Shown here: in pieces, positions 1-8,437 of the stretch
Position numbering within the stretch: the stretch's first letter is position 1
How the letters are laid out: each line of letters opens with the position of its first letter
Assembly (NCBI RefSeq): GCF_014773385.1
Contig: NZ_JACXAI010000024.1
Coordinates: forward strand, 28,985-92,984
Length of the DNA: 64,000 nucleotides
Source: Metabacillus arenae
Lineage (GTDB): Bacteria; Bacillota; Bacilli; Bacillales; Bacillaceae
Reading direction: 5' to 3'
Made by a program: the position numbers and the translations under genes
The notes under the pieces: generated by a model
Told to the model about the DNA's origin: nothing
What the model saw: only the letters and a program-made list of their open reading frames with translations
The model's database searches: none

Positions 1-216
1 AATTTGCGGAATATGCGGCTTCAGTCTTTTCAGCTTTTTAGCTGTATATCCTCTGGCAACCAGCACGTCACAGTTAAATCTAACACCTTCTAGTTTATCT
101 GCTGAGATGACAGATATTTGGCGGTTTACAATATCTTTTTGCGGATGTGCATTAAAAATTTTGTAAACCAGATCTTCAAGCTCAGGATATGGAACAATAT
201 AAGTAACATTAATCAT
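1..216 (-). CDS. Sigma-54-dependent transcriptional activator, PrpR-type sensor domain (5' part only)
   Basis: Seventy-two N-terminal codons are present; the gene runs off the left edge. The start ATG at 216 follows a near-perfect ribosome site, AGGAGGTGATC. The peptide (MINVTYIVPYPELEDL, later NCDVLVARGYTAKKLK) resembles the N-terminal receptor domain of PrpR/RocR-like enhancer-binding proteins, which sense a metabolite and then drive RNA polymerase-sigma54. The AAA+ and HTH domains would lie outside the window. The assignment is supported by the divergent gene at 414, which has a sigma-54 promoter and an upstream inverted repeat suited to an enhancer-binding protein. Confidence 0.7.
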   Translation of the reverse strand, partial: MINVTYIVPYPELEDLVYKIFNAHPQKDIVNRQISVISADKLEGVRFNCDVLVARGYTAKKLKRLKPHIPQI

Positions 217-240
217 AAAGGTGATCACCTCCTTCTTATT

Positions 241-266
241 TGTTGCAACTATACAACGATGCAACA
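241..266. promoter_or_regulatory. Candidate enhancer (UAS) inverted repeat for the sigma-54 activator
   Basis: TGTTGCA at 241-247 and TGCAACA at 260-266 form a perfect 7-bp inverted repeat with a 12-bp spacer. It lies about 100 bp upstream of the sigma-54 promoter and between the activator gene and its divergent target, the usual place for an upstream activating sequence. Binding by the neighbouring regulator is inferred. Confidence 0.55.
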
Positions 267-361
267 CTTCCTGCAATAGCTTTCTAATCAAAGAGAAGAT
301 GATTTGATAAGTTTTCTATAAAAAATTTAAATAAAATCTGCTTTGATATTCCTTCAGTAGT

Positions 362-377
362 TGGCACTAATCTTGCA
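362..377 (+). promoter_or_regulatory. Sigma-54 (-24/-12) promoter
   Basis: TGGCAC (362-367), a 5-base spacer and TTGCA (373-377) match the sigma-54 consensus TGGCAC-N5-TTGCW exactly, with the GG and GC doublets at the required distance. It precedes the gene at 414 by about 37 bp, and no sigma-A promoter is evident. Confidence 0.85.
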
Positions 378-413
378 TAATAACTTATTGAAAACTTAGG
401 AGGAGGTTTTACT

Positions 414-1841
414 ATGATTTATCATCATCTTTTTGACAAAATGAGAAAACAGGAAGTTGTTCATGCAGCAATTATCGGAGCAGGCCATTTTGGTACAGCA
501 GTGGTGACCCAACAGAACTATAATCAATATTTAAAGGTATGTATTGTTGCAGACACCAACCTGGACGCAGCAAAGTCTTCCTTTATAAAGGCTGAGATCC
601 CTGATGAACTTATTGTATACACGGATAATGCGGCGGATGCTCAAAAAGCAATTGAAGCAGGGAAATTCATATATACGGATAAGGCTGAAATGATCATGGA
701 TGTTCAAATCATTGATATTGTTGGGGAAGGGACAGGAGTTCCAGAAGCGGGTGCTTATTTTGCAAAGCTTGCGATTGAAAAAGGAAAGCATGTTGCCATG
801 ATAAATAAGGAAGCGGATTCAGTTATCGGTCCGATCCTTAAAAAGCTGGCACAAGAAAAAGGGGTCGTTTATACACCAGTTGACGGCGATCAACACGGCT
901 TGCTTATCTCAATGGTGGAATGGGCTAAAATTGTGGGCCTCACTGTTATTTCTGCCGGTAAAGCTCGTGACGGGGAATTCGTCTATGATGAAAAGAACCG
1001 GAGCATCTCAATCGAAGCGGATGGCATAACGGTACATGAAGCTGCTTCAGTGAAAATATCAGAAGAGGAAACAAAATATTTTGAAATGATTCCAGAAGGG
1101 AAATCAGAAGAATACATTCAAAAAAGATCAGAAATTTTAAGCACACTTCCCGGTGCAGGTGCATTTGACTTATGTGAGCTGACCATCATGGCTAACTCAA
1201 CGGGACTCACTCCTGATTGCGCAGAGATGATTGAGGCAACACTTAGAATTACAGAGCTCCCTGTAGCATATTGCAGTAAAAAGGACGGAGGTATTTTCAA
1301 GGATGAGGGTATCATTGATTTAATAACGTGCTTCCGCAGATCTGATGAGCCTGGTATGGGCGGAGGTGTATATATGGTCGTTCGTTGCGATAACGCCTAC
1401 TCAAACTACATCCTAACAACCAAGGGGCAAATTCCGAACTACGATAAATCAACAGCTGTCATCTATCGCCCATACCATCTTTGCGGTGCTGAAACATCCA
1501 GTTCCCTGCTGGTTGCCGGCTTACTCGGACTTGATACTGGATCCCTTGAATACAAGCCGCGCTTCGACCTTGTTAAAAAAGCGGCCAGAGATATCAAAGC
1601 AGGAGAAATATTCGGCAATGACCACGACTATAACATAACCGCCATGATCATGCCTGCTTCTATACAGGACGATAACAACCCGATCCCAGGTCATATGCTG
1701 GATGGAAACAAAGCAAAGGTGGACATTAAAAAAGGAACAATTATCACTTATGGAATGGTTGAGACTCCTGTGGATTCGACTTTATGGAACCTTAGACAGC
1801 TGCAGGATGAAACCTTTCTTAAATCGACAGTAGCTCAATAA
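414..1841 (+). CDS. NAD(P)-dependent oxidoreductase with C-terminal SAF domain
   Basis: The 475-residue protein has an N-terminal Rossmann motif (IIGAGHFGTAVV, about residues 20-31) of the homoserine dehydrogenase/Gfo-Idh type. Its C-terminal part (about 390-460, with KAGEIFG and DIKKGTIITYGMV) resembles an SAF domain, as in FlgA and altronate dehydratase; such proteins are often mis-annotated as FlgA or homoserine dehydrogenase. The start ATG follows AGGAGGAGG. Expression should depend on sigma-54 and the divergent PrpR-like activator, so it is probably an inducible catabolic dehydrogenase. The substrate is unknown, and no partner enzyme follows because a terminator comes directly after the gene. 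Confidence 0.75.
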   Translation: MIYHHLFDKMRKQEVVHAAIIGAGHFGTAVVTQQNYNQYLKVCIVADTNLDAAKSSFIKAEIPDELIVYTDNAADAQKAIEAGKFIYTDKAEMIMDVQIIDIVGEGTGVPEAGAYFAKLAIEKGKHVAMINKEADSVIGPILKKLAQEKGVVYTPVDGDQHGLLISMVEWAKIVGLTVISAGKARDGEFVYDEKNRSISIEADGITVHEAASVKISEEETKYFEMIPEGKSEEYIQKRSEILSTLPGAGAFDLCELTIMANSTGLTPDCAEMIEATLRITELPVAYCSKKDGGIFKDEGIIDLITCFRRSDEPGMGGGVYMVVRCDNAYSNYILTTKGQIPNYDKSTAVIYRPYHLCGAETSSSLLVAGLLGLDTGSLEYKPRFDLVKKAARDIKAGEIFGNDHDYNITAMIMPASIQDDNNPIPGHMLDGNKAKVDIKKGTIITYGMVETPVDSTLWNLRQLQDETFLKSTVAQ

Positions 1842-1850
1842 ATAAAGGAA

Positions 1851-1890
1851 ATTCCGTCTCTAATTATTGATAGGGGCGGAGTTTTTTATT
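1851..1890 (+). terminator. Rho-independent terminator after the SAF-domain oxidoreductase
   Basis: TCCGTCTCTA (1853-1862) pairs with TAGGGGCGGA (1871-1880) using two G-U pairs, followed by a run of T. It starts 10 bp after the stop codon. Confidence 0.8.
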
Positions 1891-2068
1891 TAGGGTTACT
1901 CCTACAGACAGAGTTTATGGGAAGCAGTGATCCGGGGCTTTTCTAGTTCTATGCACGAGTTTATCACCACTTGTCAAGAACAATTTAAAATTCGCCAGTA
2001 AAACCAGATTTTCATTCATGATATAGACCGGTCATCAGACTTATTATAGGAATGGGATATCAAGGTTC

Positions 2069-2097
2069 TTGATATCTATGTATAATTTATTTATAAT
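2069..2097 (+). promoter_or_regulatory. Sigma-A promoter of antisense RNA, copy 1
   Basis: TTGATA (2069-2074), 17 bp, then TATAAT (2092-2097). It reads toward the 3' end of the convergent toxin gene and is conserved at 8403-8431. Confidence 0.8.
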
Positions 2098-2103
2098 CTA
2101 AAT

Positions 2104-2246
2104 AAGACTAAAAAAGATCAGGTGCGTTAACACCTGACCAGCGCATGCTACATGCCGCAAAGTTAGCGGCTAACCAATTTTACAGGGATAACAAAATGAA
2201 GTAACTACCCATTACCTTGGTGAGGCGGGCGGTTACTTCTTTTTGT
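2104..2246 (+). ncRNA. Antisense antitoxin RNA, type I toxin-antitoxin copy 1
   Basis: The predicted RNA of about 140 nt runs from the promoter at 2069-2097 to a terminator hairpin, GAAGTAAC (2198-2205) pairing with GTTACTTC (2232-2239) and followed by TTTTTGTTTT. It is convergent with, and complementary to, the 3' untranslated region and last codons of the toxin gene, the layout of SR4/bsrG and RatA/txpA in Bacillus subtilis. The conserved duplicate near 8.5 kb supports it. Transcript ends are predicted, not measured. Confidence 0.7.
2109..2140 (-). terminator. Terminator of toxin mRNA, copy 1
   Basis: Read on the minus strand, TCAGGTG and CACCTGA (2118-2124 and 2131-2137) form a hairpin followed by six T. 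It lies about 95 bp beyond the toxin stop codon, giving the toxin mRNA a long 3' end that overlaps the antisense RNA. Confidence 0.75.
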
Positions 2247-2334
2247 TTTGACTAAACATAATTACAACTGTCAGTGCACCTATCAAAACTAAATTTGAAT
2301 ATAGTGCCATAGAGATTGCTTCATATATCGTCAT
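2233..2334 (-). CDS. Small hydrophobic holin-like toxin, type I TA copy 1
   Basis: This 33-residue peptide begins MTIYEAISMALYSNLVLIG and ends in QNKKK: a short polar head, one membrane segment and a lysine-rich tail. That is the pattern of the putative holin-like toxin family (TxpA/BsrG type), which acts at the membrane. The ribosome site GGGAGGTGG lies 5 bases upstream of ATG and is buried in a hairpin (see 2339-2364). The second copy at 8564-8665 differs by only a few residues. A weak extended -10 (TGGTAAGAT) lies near 2405. Confidence 0.8.
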   Translation of the reverse strand: MTIYEAISMALYSNLVLIGALTVVIMFSQNKKK

Positions 2335-2704
2335 TTTTCCACCTCCCTTCTTTAAGGGAAGTGGTTAACCGCCTACCTGCTTTATGCAGCTGCTGCTATT
2401 ATCTTACCACAAAAACCCACACAAAGGGAACGTATGATCTCGTTTTCGAATTTTATTTTCACCATAAATAAAACTCTTTGAGAAAAATATATTTATATTC
2501 TGAAAAGTCAGAAAAAAGGGGTATAAAACTTTCGCCTTATTTCGTTATTTGAATCCTTATACACTATACTAAACAGGAAAAAACTTTATTAATAGTCCAA
2601 AAGAGGGGTGATTAGAGAAAACGAGATGTGGTGTTGATGAAAGCTGTATTTGGGGAGGTTACTATTTGCAAATGTGAAACACAATTTAATAGAGGGTGGG
2701 TATA
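2335..2704. other. Intergenic: toxin leader and lyase upstream region
   Basis: The left part is the leader of the minus-strand toxin. From about 2430 to 2690 the DNA is AT-rich and should hold the lyase promoter. I see no clear -35/-10 pair, cre site or small gene there. Confidence 0.4.
2339..2364 (-). promoter_or_regulatory. Hairpin sequestering the toxin ribosome binding site, copy 1
   Basis: On the toxin mRNA, CCACTTCCCTT pairs with AAGGGAGGTGG, which contains the Shine-Dalgarno sequence, leaving a 4-base loop and only one G-U pair. Such a structure would block translation of the full-length transcript, as is known for other type I toxins. Confidence 0.7.
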
Positions 2705-5350
2705 ATGAGAAAAAAAATAAAAATATTTTTGGCTTCTTCACTCACATTAACAACCTTTTTAACAATTCCTATTCCAGATTCTACAAGTTATGTTAAAGCC
2801 TCTGAAAAATCAAATTCCATTGTTGTGAACAATACTAGTAATGCTAATGTTTCAAATGAAATGGATATTTTAAAGTTAAACTATCGAGAGTATCTTGCAG
2901 GAAATGAGAGTATTAATAGTAATCATTTATTAGATAGTAAAATTAATTCTGTCCATAACACAGCAAAGGCAAGGCTTACTTCTTTTCTCCCTATTGAGGA
3001 CAGAGTTAAAGGAGAAGAAAAATCCCTATTTAAGAATTTACCCCTCGGTGAAAACGTTAACAATTTAAACAGCTCCTATTTATATTTATACCAAATGGCA
3101 CTTGCTGCTAAAACATATAAAAGAACGGATTTAAGTGGTGTAAATTACTATCAAAATGAAGAGACAATTCATAAAGTAATTGATGGATTAGATTGGCTGT
3201 ACACGAATTTCTTTGAAGACCAAGAAAAGGGTTACTATGGAAATTGGTATTTTTGGGAAATCGGTATCCCAATGAATATAACGAAAACGATGCTACTTTT
3301 AGAGGATGAGATTAAAAGGTATAAACCTCATTTAATAGATTCCTATGTGGCATCAATGGATCAGTATCTTCGGAATGGAAAAAATGGAGATATCGATTTA
3401 GATTCTCGTTTTCATAGAGGGGCAAACCTGGCAGATATTGCGACGAATAGAATTATACAAGGGGCACTTCTTGGGAACGAGGAAAGAATTACTACTGCAA
3501 TTGATCATATTCTAACTGTTTTTAAAACCATTGATCCCCATAATATCGTTAATGGTAATACTGCCGGATTTTATGAAGACGGATCCTTTATACAGCATCA
3601 AAGTGTGGCATATACAGGGTCTTATGGAAAGGTACTATTAAATCGAGTTATCCAAACCATAAGAATATTAAATAATAGTAAATATGATAAAAAAGAAATA
3701 TTGGTGCCTACTGTAAAGGATTGGATATACAATGGGTTCTCGCCAGTTATTTTTGAAGGCTATATGATGGAAATAGTAAAAGGAAGATCGATATCAAGAA
3801 CTGGAACAGGTTATCAAGATGTGTTTACTATAATTGAAGCGATGGTTGAAGTAAGTAATTACTTAAGTGATGAGGAAAGTGAAATTTTAAAATCACATTT
3901 AAAATATATTGCTAATTCTAATAAAAGCAGTTTCTCTACAGGATTATTTACTTCTTTTGAAACGATTATAAAATTTAATGACATCTTGACGGATCCTGCT
4001 ATTGAAGCTAACAAGGGGATTGATGAAAATAGTCACTATGCCTTTAACTTAATGGATAAAACTGTGCATTTAAGAAATTCATATGCTTTTGCTTTTTCAA
4101 GAAGTTCAAATCGAATTAGTAAGTATGAATATATGAGCGGAGAAAATTTAATGCCATGGTTCCATGGAGATGGAGCATATTACTTATATCTATCAGGCAG
4201 AGATCAAACAAAATCTTTTGGCAGTCATTATTTTGCGACAATAGATCCTTATAAGCTGCCTGGAACAACGGTTCCCGTGGAAGAAAGAAAAACGGTTCCC
4301 CAATTATATGATGGAATGCTTTTCTATTTAAATACCGAACACCCACTTAATTTTCATTCATCATCTGAATCACAAAATAAATATGTTTATTTTCCTGTAG
4401 GTACCAATGATTATTCTGGCGGAGTTAAGCTTGGAGAATACGGAGTATCTGGTATCCAGCTTGGGGATGAGGTAGGATATAGAGACAAACAGGCAGGGCT
4501 ATTGCCTGAAGACCTTGTTATGTATAAAAACGCTGAGGCAAATAAATCCGTCTTTTTGTTTGACGATGAGCTTGTATTAATGGGATCTGGCATCAAAGAT
4601 GAAATGGGCAGGGACGTAATTACTACAATTGATAATAGAATGTTTGCTGAAAATGAAACAGGTACGATAACGGGAGAGACATATGATGATCGCAGATTAA
4701 ATGATCCGATTAATGGAGAATACGATCTAAAGTGGATGAACTTTAAAACAGATGCTGAGGGAACACAAGTAGGTTATTACTTCCCAGAGAATTCTAAAAT
4801 AAATGTTACGAAAGATACCGTTACTGAAAGCATAAATAGAATTCGCACATCAAATCCAGATACAAATGTAACGAAGAATTTCTTTACATTGGGAATTGAC
4901 CATGGAAAGGATCCAGAAAACGAAAAATATGCATACGTGATTTTACCTAATTTTGATGAAGCGAAAACAAACGAGTATTCCAATAACCCTAGTGTTAAAA
5001 TTTTATCAAATACCGAAAATGTTCATGCTGTGGAAAATACGAAGCTGGGAATGAAAGGATTCAATTTCTTTAGCGATAAAAAAAATACAGTCAGCAATGT
5101 CACATCCTTTAATAAAGCCTCAATTATGATTAAGAATAATCATAATGGCACGGTCACGATAGCAGTTTCTGATCCTACTTTAAGTTTAGATAAAATGAAG
5201 CTGGAAATAGTAATTCCAGATCCTGAATTAGTAGCGGCTAGTGAAGGTGTAAAAGCCTCAGTATCTCGCAAAAAAGCTTTAATTAAAATTGATTCTAAGA
5301 ATTCAAATGGAAAAAGCTTTGAAATAACACTAAAAATGAACGCGGATTAA
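2705..5350 (+). CDS. Secreted polysaccharide lyase family 8 (hyaluronate/chondroitin/xanthan lyase type)
   Basis: ATG at 2705 is preferred over an in-frame GTG at 2696 because GAGGGTGG lies just upstream; this gives 881 residues. A signal peptide (MRKKIKIFLASSLTLTTF, cleavage near VKASEK) indicates export. The catalytic alpha/alpha toroid shows GNWYFWEIGIP, RGANLAD (Asn241), QHQSVAYTGSYG (His298 and Tyr307) and KGRSISR. The nine-residue His-Tyr spacing equals that of the catalytic pair in streptococcal hyaluronate lyase, followed by the beta-sandwich motif FHGDGAYYLYL. The enzyme should cleave uronic acid-containing polysaccharides by beta-elimination. No anchor motif or uronate pathway gene adjoins it. 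The exact substrate cannot be read from sequence. Confidence 0.9.
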   Translation: MRKKIKIFLASSLTLTTFLTIPIPDSTSYVKASEKSNSIVVNNTSNANVSNEMDILKLNYREYLAGNESINSNHLLDSKINSVHNTAKARLTSFLPIEDRVKGEEKSLFKNLPLGENVNNLNSSYLYLYQMALAAKTYKRTDLSGVNYYQNEETIHKVIDGLDWLYTNFFEDQEKGYYGNWYFWEIGIPMNITKTMLLLEDEIKRYKPHLIDSYVASMDQYLRNGKNGDIDLDSRFHRGANLADIATNRIIQGALLGNEERITTAIDHILTVFKTIDPHNIVNGNTAGFYEDGSFIQHQSVAYTGSYGKVLLNRVIQTIRILNNSKYDKKEILVPTVKDWIYNGFSPVIFEGYMMEIVKGRSISRTGTGYQDVFTIIEAMVEVSNYLSDEESEILKSHLKYIANSNKSSFSTGLFTSFETIIKFNDILTDPAIEANKGIDENSHYAFNLMDKTVHLRNSYAFAFSRSSNRISKYEYMSGENLMPWFHGDGAYYLYLSGRDQTKSFGSHYFATIDPYKLPGTTVPVEERKTVPQLYDGMLFYLNTEHPLNFHSSSESQNKYVYFPVGTNDYSGGVKLGEYGVSGIQLGDEVGYRDKQAGLLPEDLVMYKNAEANKSVFLFDDELVLMGSGIKDEMGRDVITTIDNRMFAENETGTITGETYDDRRLNDPINGEYDLKWMNFKTDAEGTQVGYYFPENSKINVTKDTVTESINRIRTSNPDTNVTKNFFTLGIDHGKDPENEKYAYVILPNFDEAKTNEYSNNPSVKILSNTENVHAVENTKLGMKGFNFFSDKKNTVSNVTSFNKASIMIKNNHNGTVTIAVSDPTLSLDKMKLEIVIPDPELVAASEGVKASVSRKKALIKIDSKNSNGKSFEITLKMNAD

Positions 5351-5363
5351 GAATCACTAAACG

Positions 5364-5425
5364 AGATTTTCATTATCGAAATATGCAAGTCATCAGGCTT
5401 ATTAACAGGAATGCGACATCAAGAT
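5364..5425. repeat. Truncated third copy of the TA-module flank
   Basis: The stretch containing GATTTTCATT and then GTCATCAGGCTTATTA, GGAATGCGACATCAAGAT matches sequence just upstream of both antisense promoters (about 2007-2065 and 8368-8401). The match stops where the promoter would begin. It looks like a remnant of a lost module or a dispersed flank repeat. Confidence 0.55.
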
Positions 5426-5479
5426 CCCCTTAACGTTGTTTTAATCTGTGTTTTGCTGACGAGACTCTAAAAGAGTATC

Positions 5480-5521
5480 AATGGCCTCAATCCCACTTAA
5501 AACAGTGGATTTGAGGCCATT
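5480..5521 (+). terminator. Terminator after the family 8 lyase
   Basis: AATGGCCTCAA and TTGAGGCCATT enclose an inner CCACT/AGTGG stem. The tail is T-poor (CGTATTTTA), so it may also act as a stabilising 3' hairpin. Confidence 0.6.
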
Positions 5522-5692
5522 CGTATTTTAATGCATTTATTATGATTTATACACTGAATATACGTAATCATTTTAATATTCTATCTAAAGCTAGAATGTC
5601 TTCCATTTCGGGGTTGCTCCAATTAAACCAGCCAATTACTGACGTATCCAAAAATTACAACCATCTAAAACTAGATGGCGGCTTGCTATTCA

Positions 5693-6967
5693 TCAAAACT
5701 GTTTGGTGTTTCCATCCGTGTTTCTACTAACTGTTACATTCTTCTCAATAAAGGGCTGTCGTTTGCCATAGGTTAAACTCCGCCATAGCCATTCTGCTGG
5801 ACCAAATCGAAACTTTTTTAACCAAAGGTGGCTGATCCCTATTTGTAAAGAGTATAACAAAACTACAATCAGGAGCCACATGGCTGGTCCGACTTGACCA
5901 AACAGCCCAAATCCATAACTGTAAAATATGGTCGTACAAACCAATGACTGAAGCAGGTAATTGCTTAATGCAAGCCTGCCGACTGCCTGCAGAGGTGTGA
6001 GAATCTTCAGCCATAATTTTTTCTGACAAAGCAATACAACGGAAGTCATATAAAAGAAACAAAGAGCTGGTCCGCCGATAGCCGTTCCAATGAAATACGT
6101 CAGTAAATAGATGGAAGAAGAGGAATCGACTTGCGTAATGCTATAGACAGCTAAACTGTTAAATGGAAGACCAATAATCAGACCCGCCAGCCAGCATTTT
6201 CTATAAAAAGGAAGCTGCGCCTGGATGTTTTTATACCGTTCTGTTTTTGCTGCATAGGCACCAAACAAAAACATGCTAAAAATAGTCGGGACCATAAAGA
6301 TATATCCGGTCAATGCGAAAGCATAATCTTGTGCACGCTGACTCATTATTTCCGCGAACGTTCCGGATCCATAGGCAGTGACTGATTGCTCTATCATTTG
6401 ATCAGCAAAGGCTGCCCCTGTTGTATCCTCAGGACTACCACCTCCTGCCATTAAAACCCCAATAGATGCAAGGAACATTAACAAAGCGGGAAGAAATAAG
6501 CTCATAAAACCCCATGTTAATAGCGTTTTTGGCTTCAAATGATAAAATAATAATAAAAACAAACCTGTTATAGAATAAATAATCAGAATGTCACCATACC
6601 AAATCCCGAATGCATGGATAAGACCGATAATGAGTAAGATGAACAGTCTTTTAAGAAATAAGGTCTTTGGTCGCTTCACTTTCTGCTCAGCACGTTGCAA
6701 AAAAAGAACAAATCCCAGACCAAACAAGAAGGAAAACATTGTAAAAAACTTGGACGTAGCAAAGAAGTGAATAAGCTTATCAGCAAGTTGATCCCAGGGA
6801 CTATTCCACCACTCTACCTCCGTCATAAGTAAATAAACACCTGGTGTGGAGAAAAAGCTCATGTTCGCCGCCAAAATCCCCAGCAACGCAAATCCCCGAA
6901 TGATATCGAGTTCACGAACTCTTTCTTGTTTTGGAATCGGGGCAGTTGTCATTGATTGTGTCATCAT
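5693..6967 (-). CDS. DUF418 family multi-pass membrane protein (YeiB/YrkO-like)
   Basis: This 424-residue, very hydrophobic protein has the family-typical N-terminus RVRELDIIRGFALLGILAANM and a C-terminal DUF418 region with LSNYLLQSL and a final FGPAEWLWRSLTYGKRQP. About eight to ten membrane helices are visible. The start at 6967 (a second ATG follows at 6964) has AGGAGG about 10 bases upstream. The function of the family is not established; transport or acyltransferase-like roles have been suggested. It stands alone, with no obvious operon partner. Confidence 0.85.
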   Translation of the reverse strand: MMTQSMTTAPIPKQERVRELDIIRGFALLGILAANMSFFSTPGVYLLMTEVEWWNSPWDQLADKLIHFFATSKFFTMFSFLFGLGFVLFLQRAEQKVKRPKTLFLKRLFILLIIGLIHAFGIWYGDILIIYSITGLFLLLFYHLKPKTLLTWGFMSLFLPALLMFLASIGVLMAGGGSPEDTTGAAFADQMIEQSVTAYGSGTFAEIMSQRAQDYAFALTGYIFMVPTIFSMFLFGAYAAKTERYKNIQAQLPFYRKCWLAGLIIGLPFNSLAVYSITQVDSSSSIYLLTYFIGTAIGGPALCFFYMTSVVLLCQKKLWLKILTPLQAVGRLALSNYLLQSLVCTTIFYSYGFGLFGQVGPAMWLLIVVLLYSLQIGISHLWLKKFRFGPAEWLWRSLTYGKRQPFIEKNVTVSRNTDGNTKQF

Positions 6968-7230
6968 CGAAAATTTGCCTCCTAATGTTGATAAATTGGT
7001 AGCGATGCTTCATAAAGTTTTATTCAAGTGTTTCAACTTTTGCGCTCACAATACCTTCACAAAGCATCGGCTTAAAAAACATCCCTCCTTAAGTTCAACT
7101 CGAAATAAAGGATGCTTGTATGTGTCAATTATATTGCGAAATCTAAATTACTATGCCTTTCAGAACTAAAAAGAGTAATAGGTTGACAGACTGAAAAGGT
7201 ATTCTAAGATTATTAATTGATGATTACCAT

Positions 7231-7866
7231 TCATAAATCCAGATGCCGTCTCAGTTTTCTTTTTACTCGTTGGAGAGCATTATCAATTGACTTAACATGA
7301 ATGTTTAGTTCTGCGGAAATTTCCATATAGGATTTTCCATCCATATATAAGGTCAACACTATTTTTTCCAAATTACTTAGCAATTCTCGAATTTTTAGTT
7401 CGATATGGTCAGCTTTTTCTTGATGAATCATTAATGCTTCCGGATTCGTTATTTTTTCTCCGGTTATCATATCCATAAGCGTAAAATTTGAATCTTCATC
7501 ATAAAGAGGCTTGTCCAGGGGAAAATACGAATTTAGAGGGCTGTGTTTTTGACAAGCAGCCGATTTGATCGCCGTGATCATCTGTCTAGTGATACAAAGT
7601 TCAGCAAAAGCTTTAAAAGAGGCCCTCTTGTCCTCTCTAAAATCCCGAATAGCATTATATAAACCAATCATTCCCTCTTGGATGAGATCTTCTTTATCTG
7701 CACCAATTAAAAAGTACGGCCTTGCTTTCTTGCGGACTAAATTCTGATATTTGTTTATTAAAAAAGCCAATGACTCGCTATCTCCCCTATGAGCCATTTC
7801 TATCAACACTCTATCTTCTAATTTAGCATAATTTACAATCAGTTCTACTTCGATAGCTACACTCAC
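7231..7866 (-). CDS. RNA polymerase sigma factor, SigH (sigma-30) paralogue
   Basis: The 211-residue protein aligns along its length with Bacillus SigH. Region 2 reads FLIGADKEDLIQEGMIGLYNAI and then FKAFAELCITRQMITAIK; region 4 ends SYMEISAELNIHVKSIDN and then ALQRVKRKLRRHL. The GTG start at 7866 has GGAGGG six bases upstream. Canonical sigH lies next to rpmG-secE-nusG, but here it stands alone beside a toxin module and a DUF418 gene, so this is probably a second copy. A promoter and a cre-like site lie about 180-230 bp upstream. It may direct a sporulation, competence or stress subset; its targets are unknown. Confidence 0.85.
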   Translation of the reverse strand: MSVAIEVELIVNYAKLEDRVLIEMAHRGDSESLAFLINKYQNLVRKKARPYFLIGADKEDLIQEGMIGLYNAIRDFREDKRASFKAFAELCITRQMITAIKSAACQKHSPLNSYFPLDKPLYDEDSNFTLMDMITGEKITNPEALMIHQEKADHIELKIRELLSNLEKIVLTLYMDGKSYMEISAELNIHVKSIDNALQRVKRKLRRHLDL

Positions 7867-8046
7867 TCATATCCCTCCGCCGACTCCACCTGAGTTTTGA
7901 TGTTTAATAAACTGATAGATCATTGTCTTTTCCTTAACTTAACTAAACCATATTGACATAATGCTTTTCTATTATTGAGCCAATAATTATATTAAAATTC
8001 GAAAATACTTTTGACAATTATGATATCGTTTTCATATTCTAATAAA

Positions 8047-8095
8047 TGGTATCGCTTACACAATAAATTTATCACCTATTTTTCTATACTGTCAA
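8047..8095 (-). promoter_or_regulatory. Sigma-A promoter with overlapping cre-like site upstream of the sigH paralogue
   Basis: On the minus strand TTGACA (8095-8090) is followed after 18 bp by TAAATT. Just downstream, TGTAAGCGATACCA (8060-8047) matches the core cre consensus TGNAARCGNWWWCA with one mismatch. A cre overlapping +1 implies CcpA repression by good carbon sources. The leader would be about 190 nt. Confidence 0.45.
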
Positions 8096-8402
8096 TAATT
8101 TTATGGAATCGTTTTCAGAAATATTTTTAATAGAAAATAATCCTAGTAGACAAGACTCCGAAAACCTACCACAAAAAGGCGGCACTTTATTGAGAAGAAC
8201 TAGTTGTCTTTTTCCCCTATGCAATTACCATTTAATATAATGATAATTTCAAGACCCTATTGAAAAATCTCATATGAATAAATTATATGTGAATAACATT
8301 AAGTAATTCTAGAGGGGCAATTCTTAGGCATTTAGTCTAAAGCGTTCTAAACAGAATAGGCAGGACATCAGGTTTATTGAAAGGAATACGACATCAAGAT
8401 TC

Positions 8403-8431
8403 TTGATATATATGTATAATTTATTTATAAT
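8403..8431 (+). promoter_or_regulatory. Sigma-A promoter of antisense RNA, copy 2
   Basis: TTGATA (8403-8408), 17 bp, TATAAT (8426-8431), the same arrangement as at 2069-2097. Confidence 0.8.
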
Positions 8432-8437
8432 CAAGAT

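Noticed and set aside
5542..5730. Plus-strand 62-codon frame before the DUF418 gene
   Set aside because: It overlaps the 3' end of the DUF418 gene and lacks a ribosome site.
8011..8040. Plus-strand TTGACA...TATTCT promoter-like pair
   Set aside because: No gene or RNA candidate lies within a sensible distance downstream; AT-rich DNA gives many such matches.
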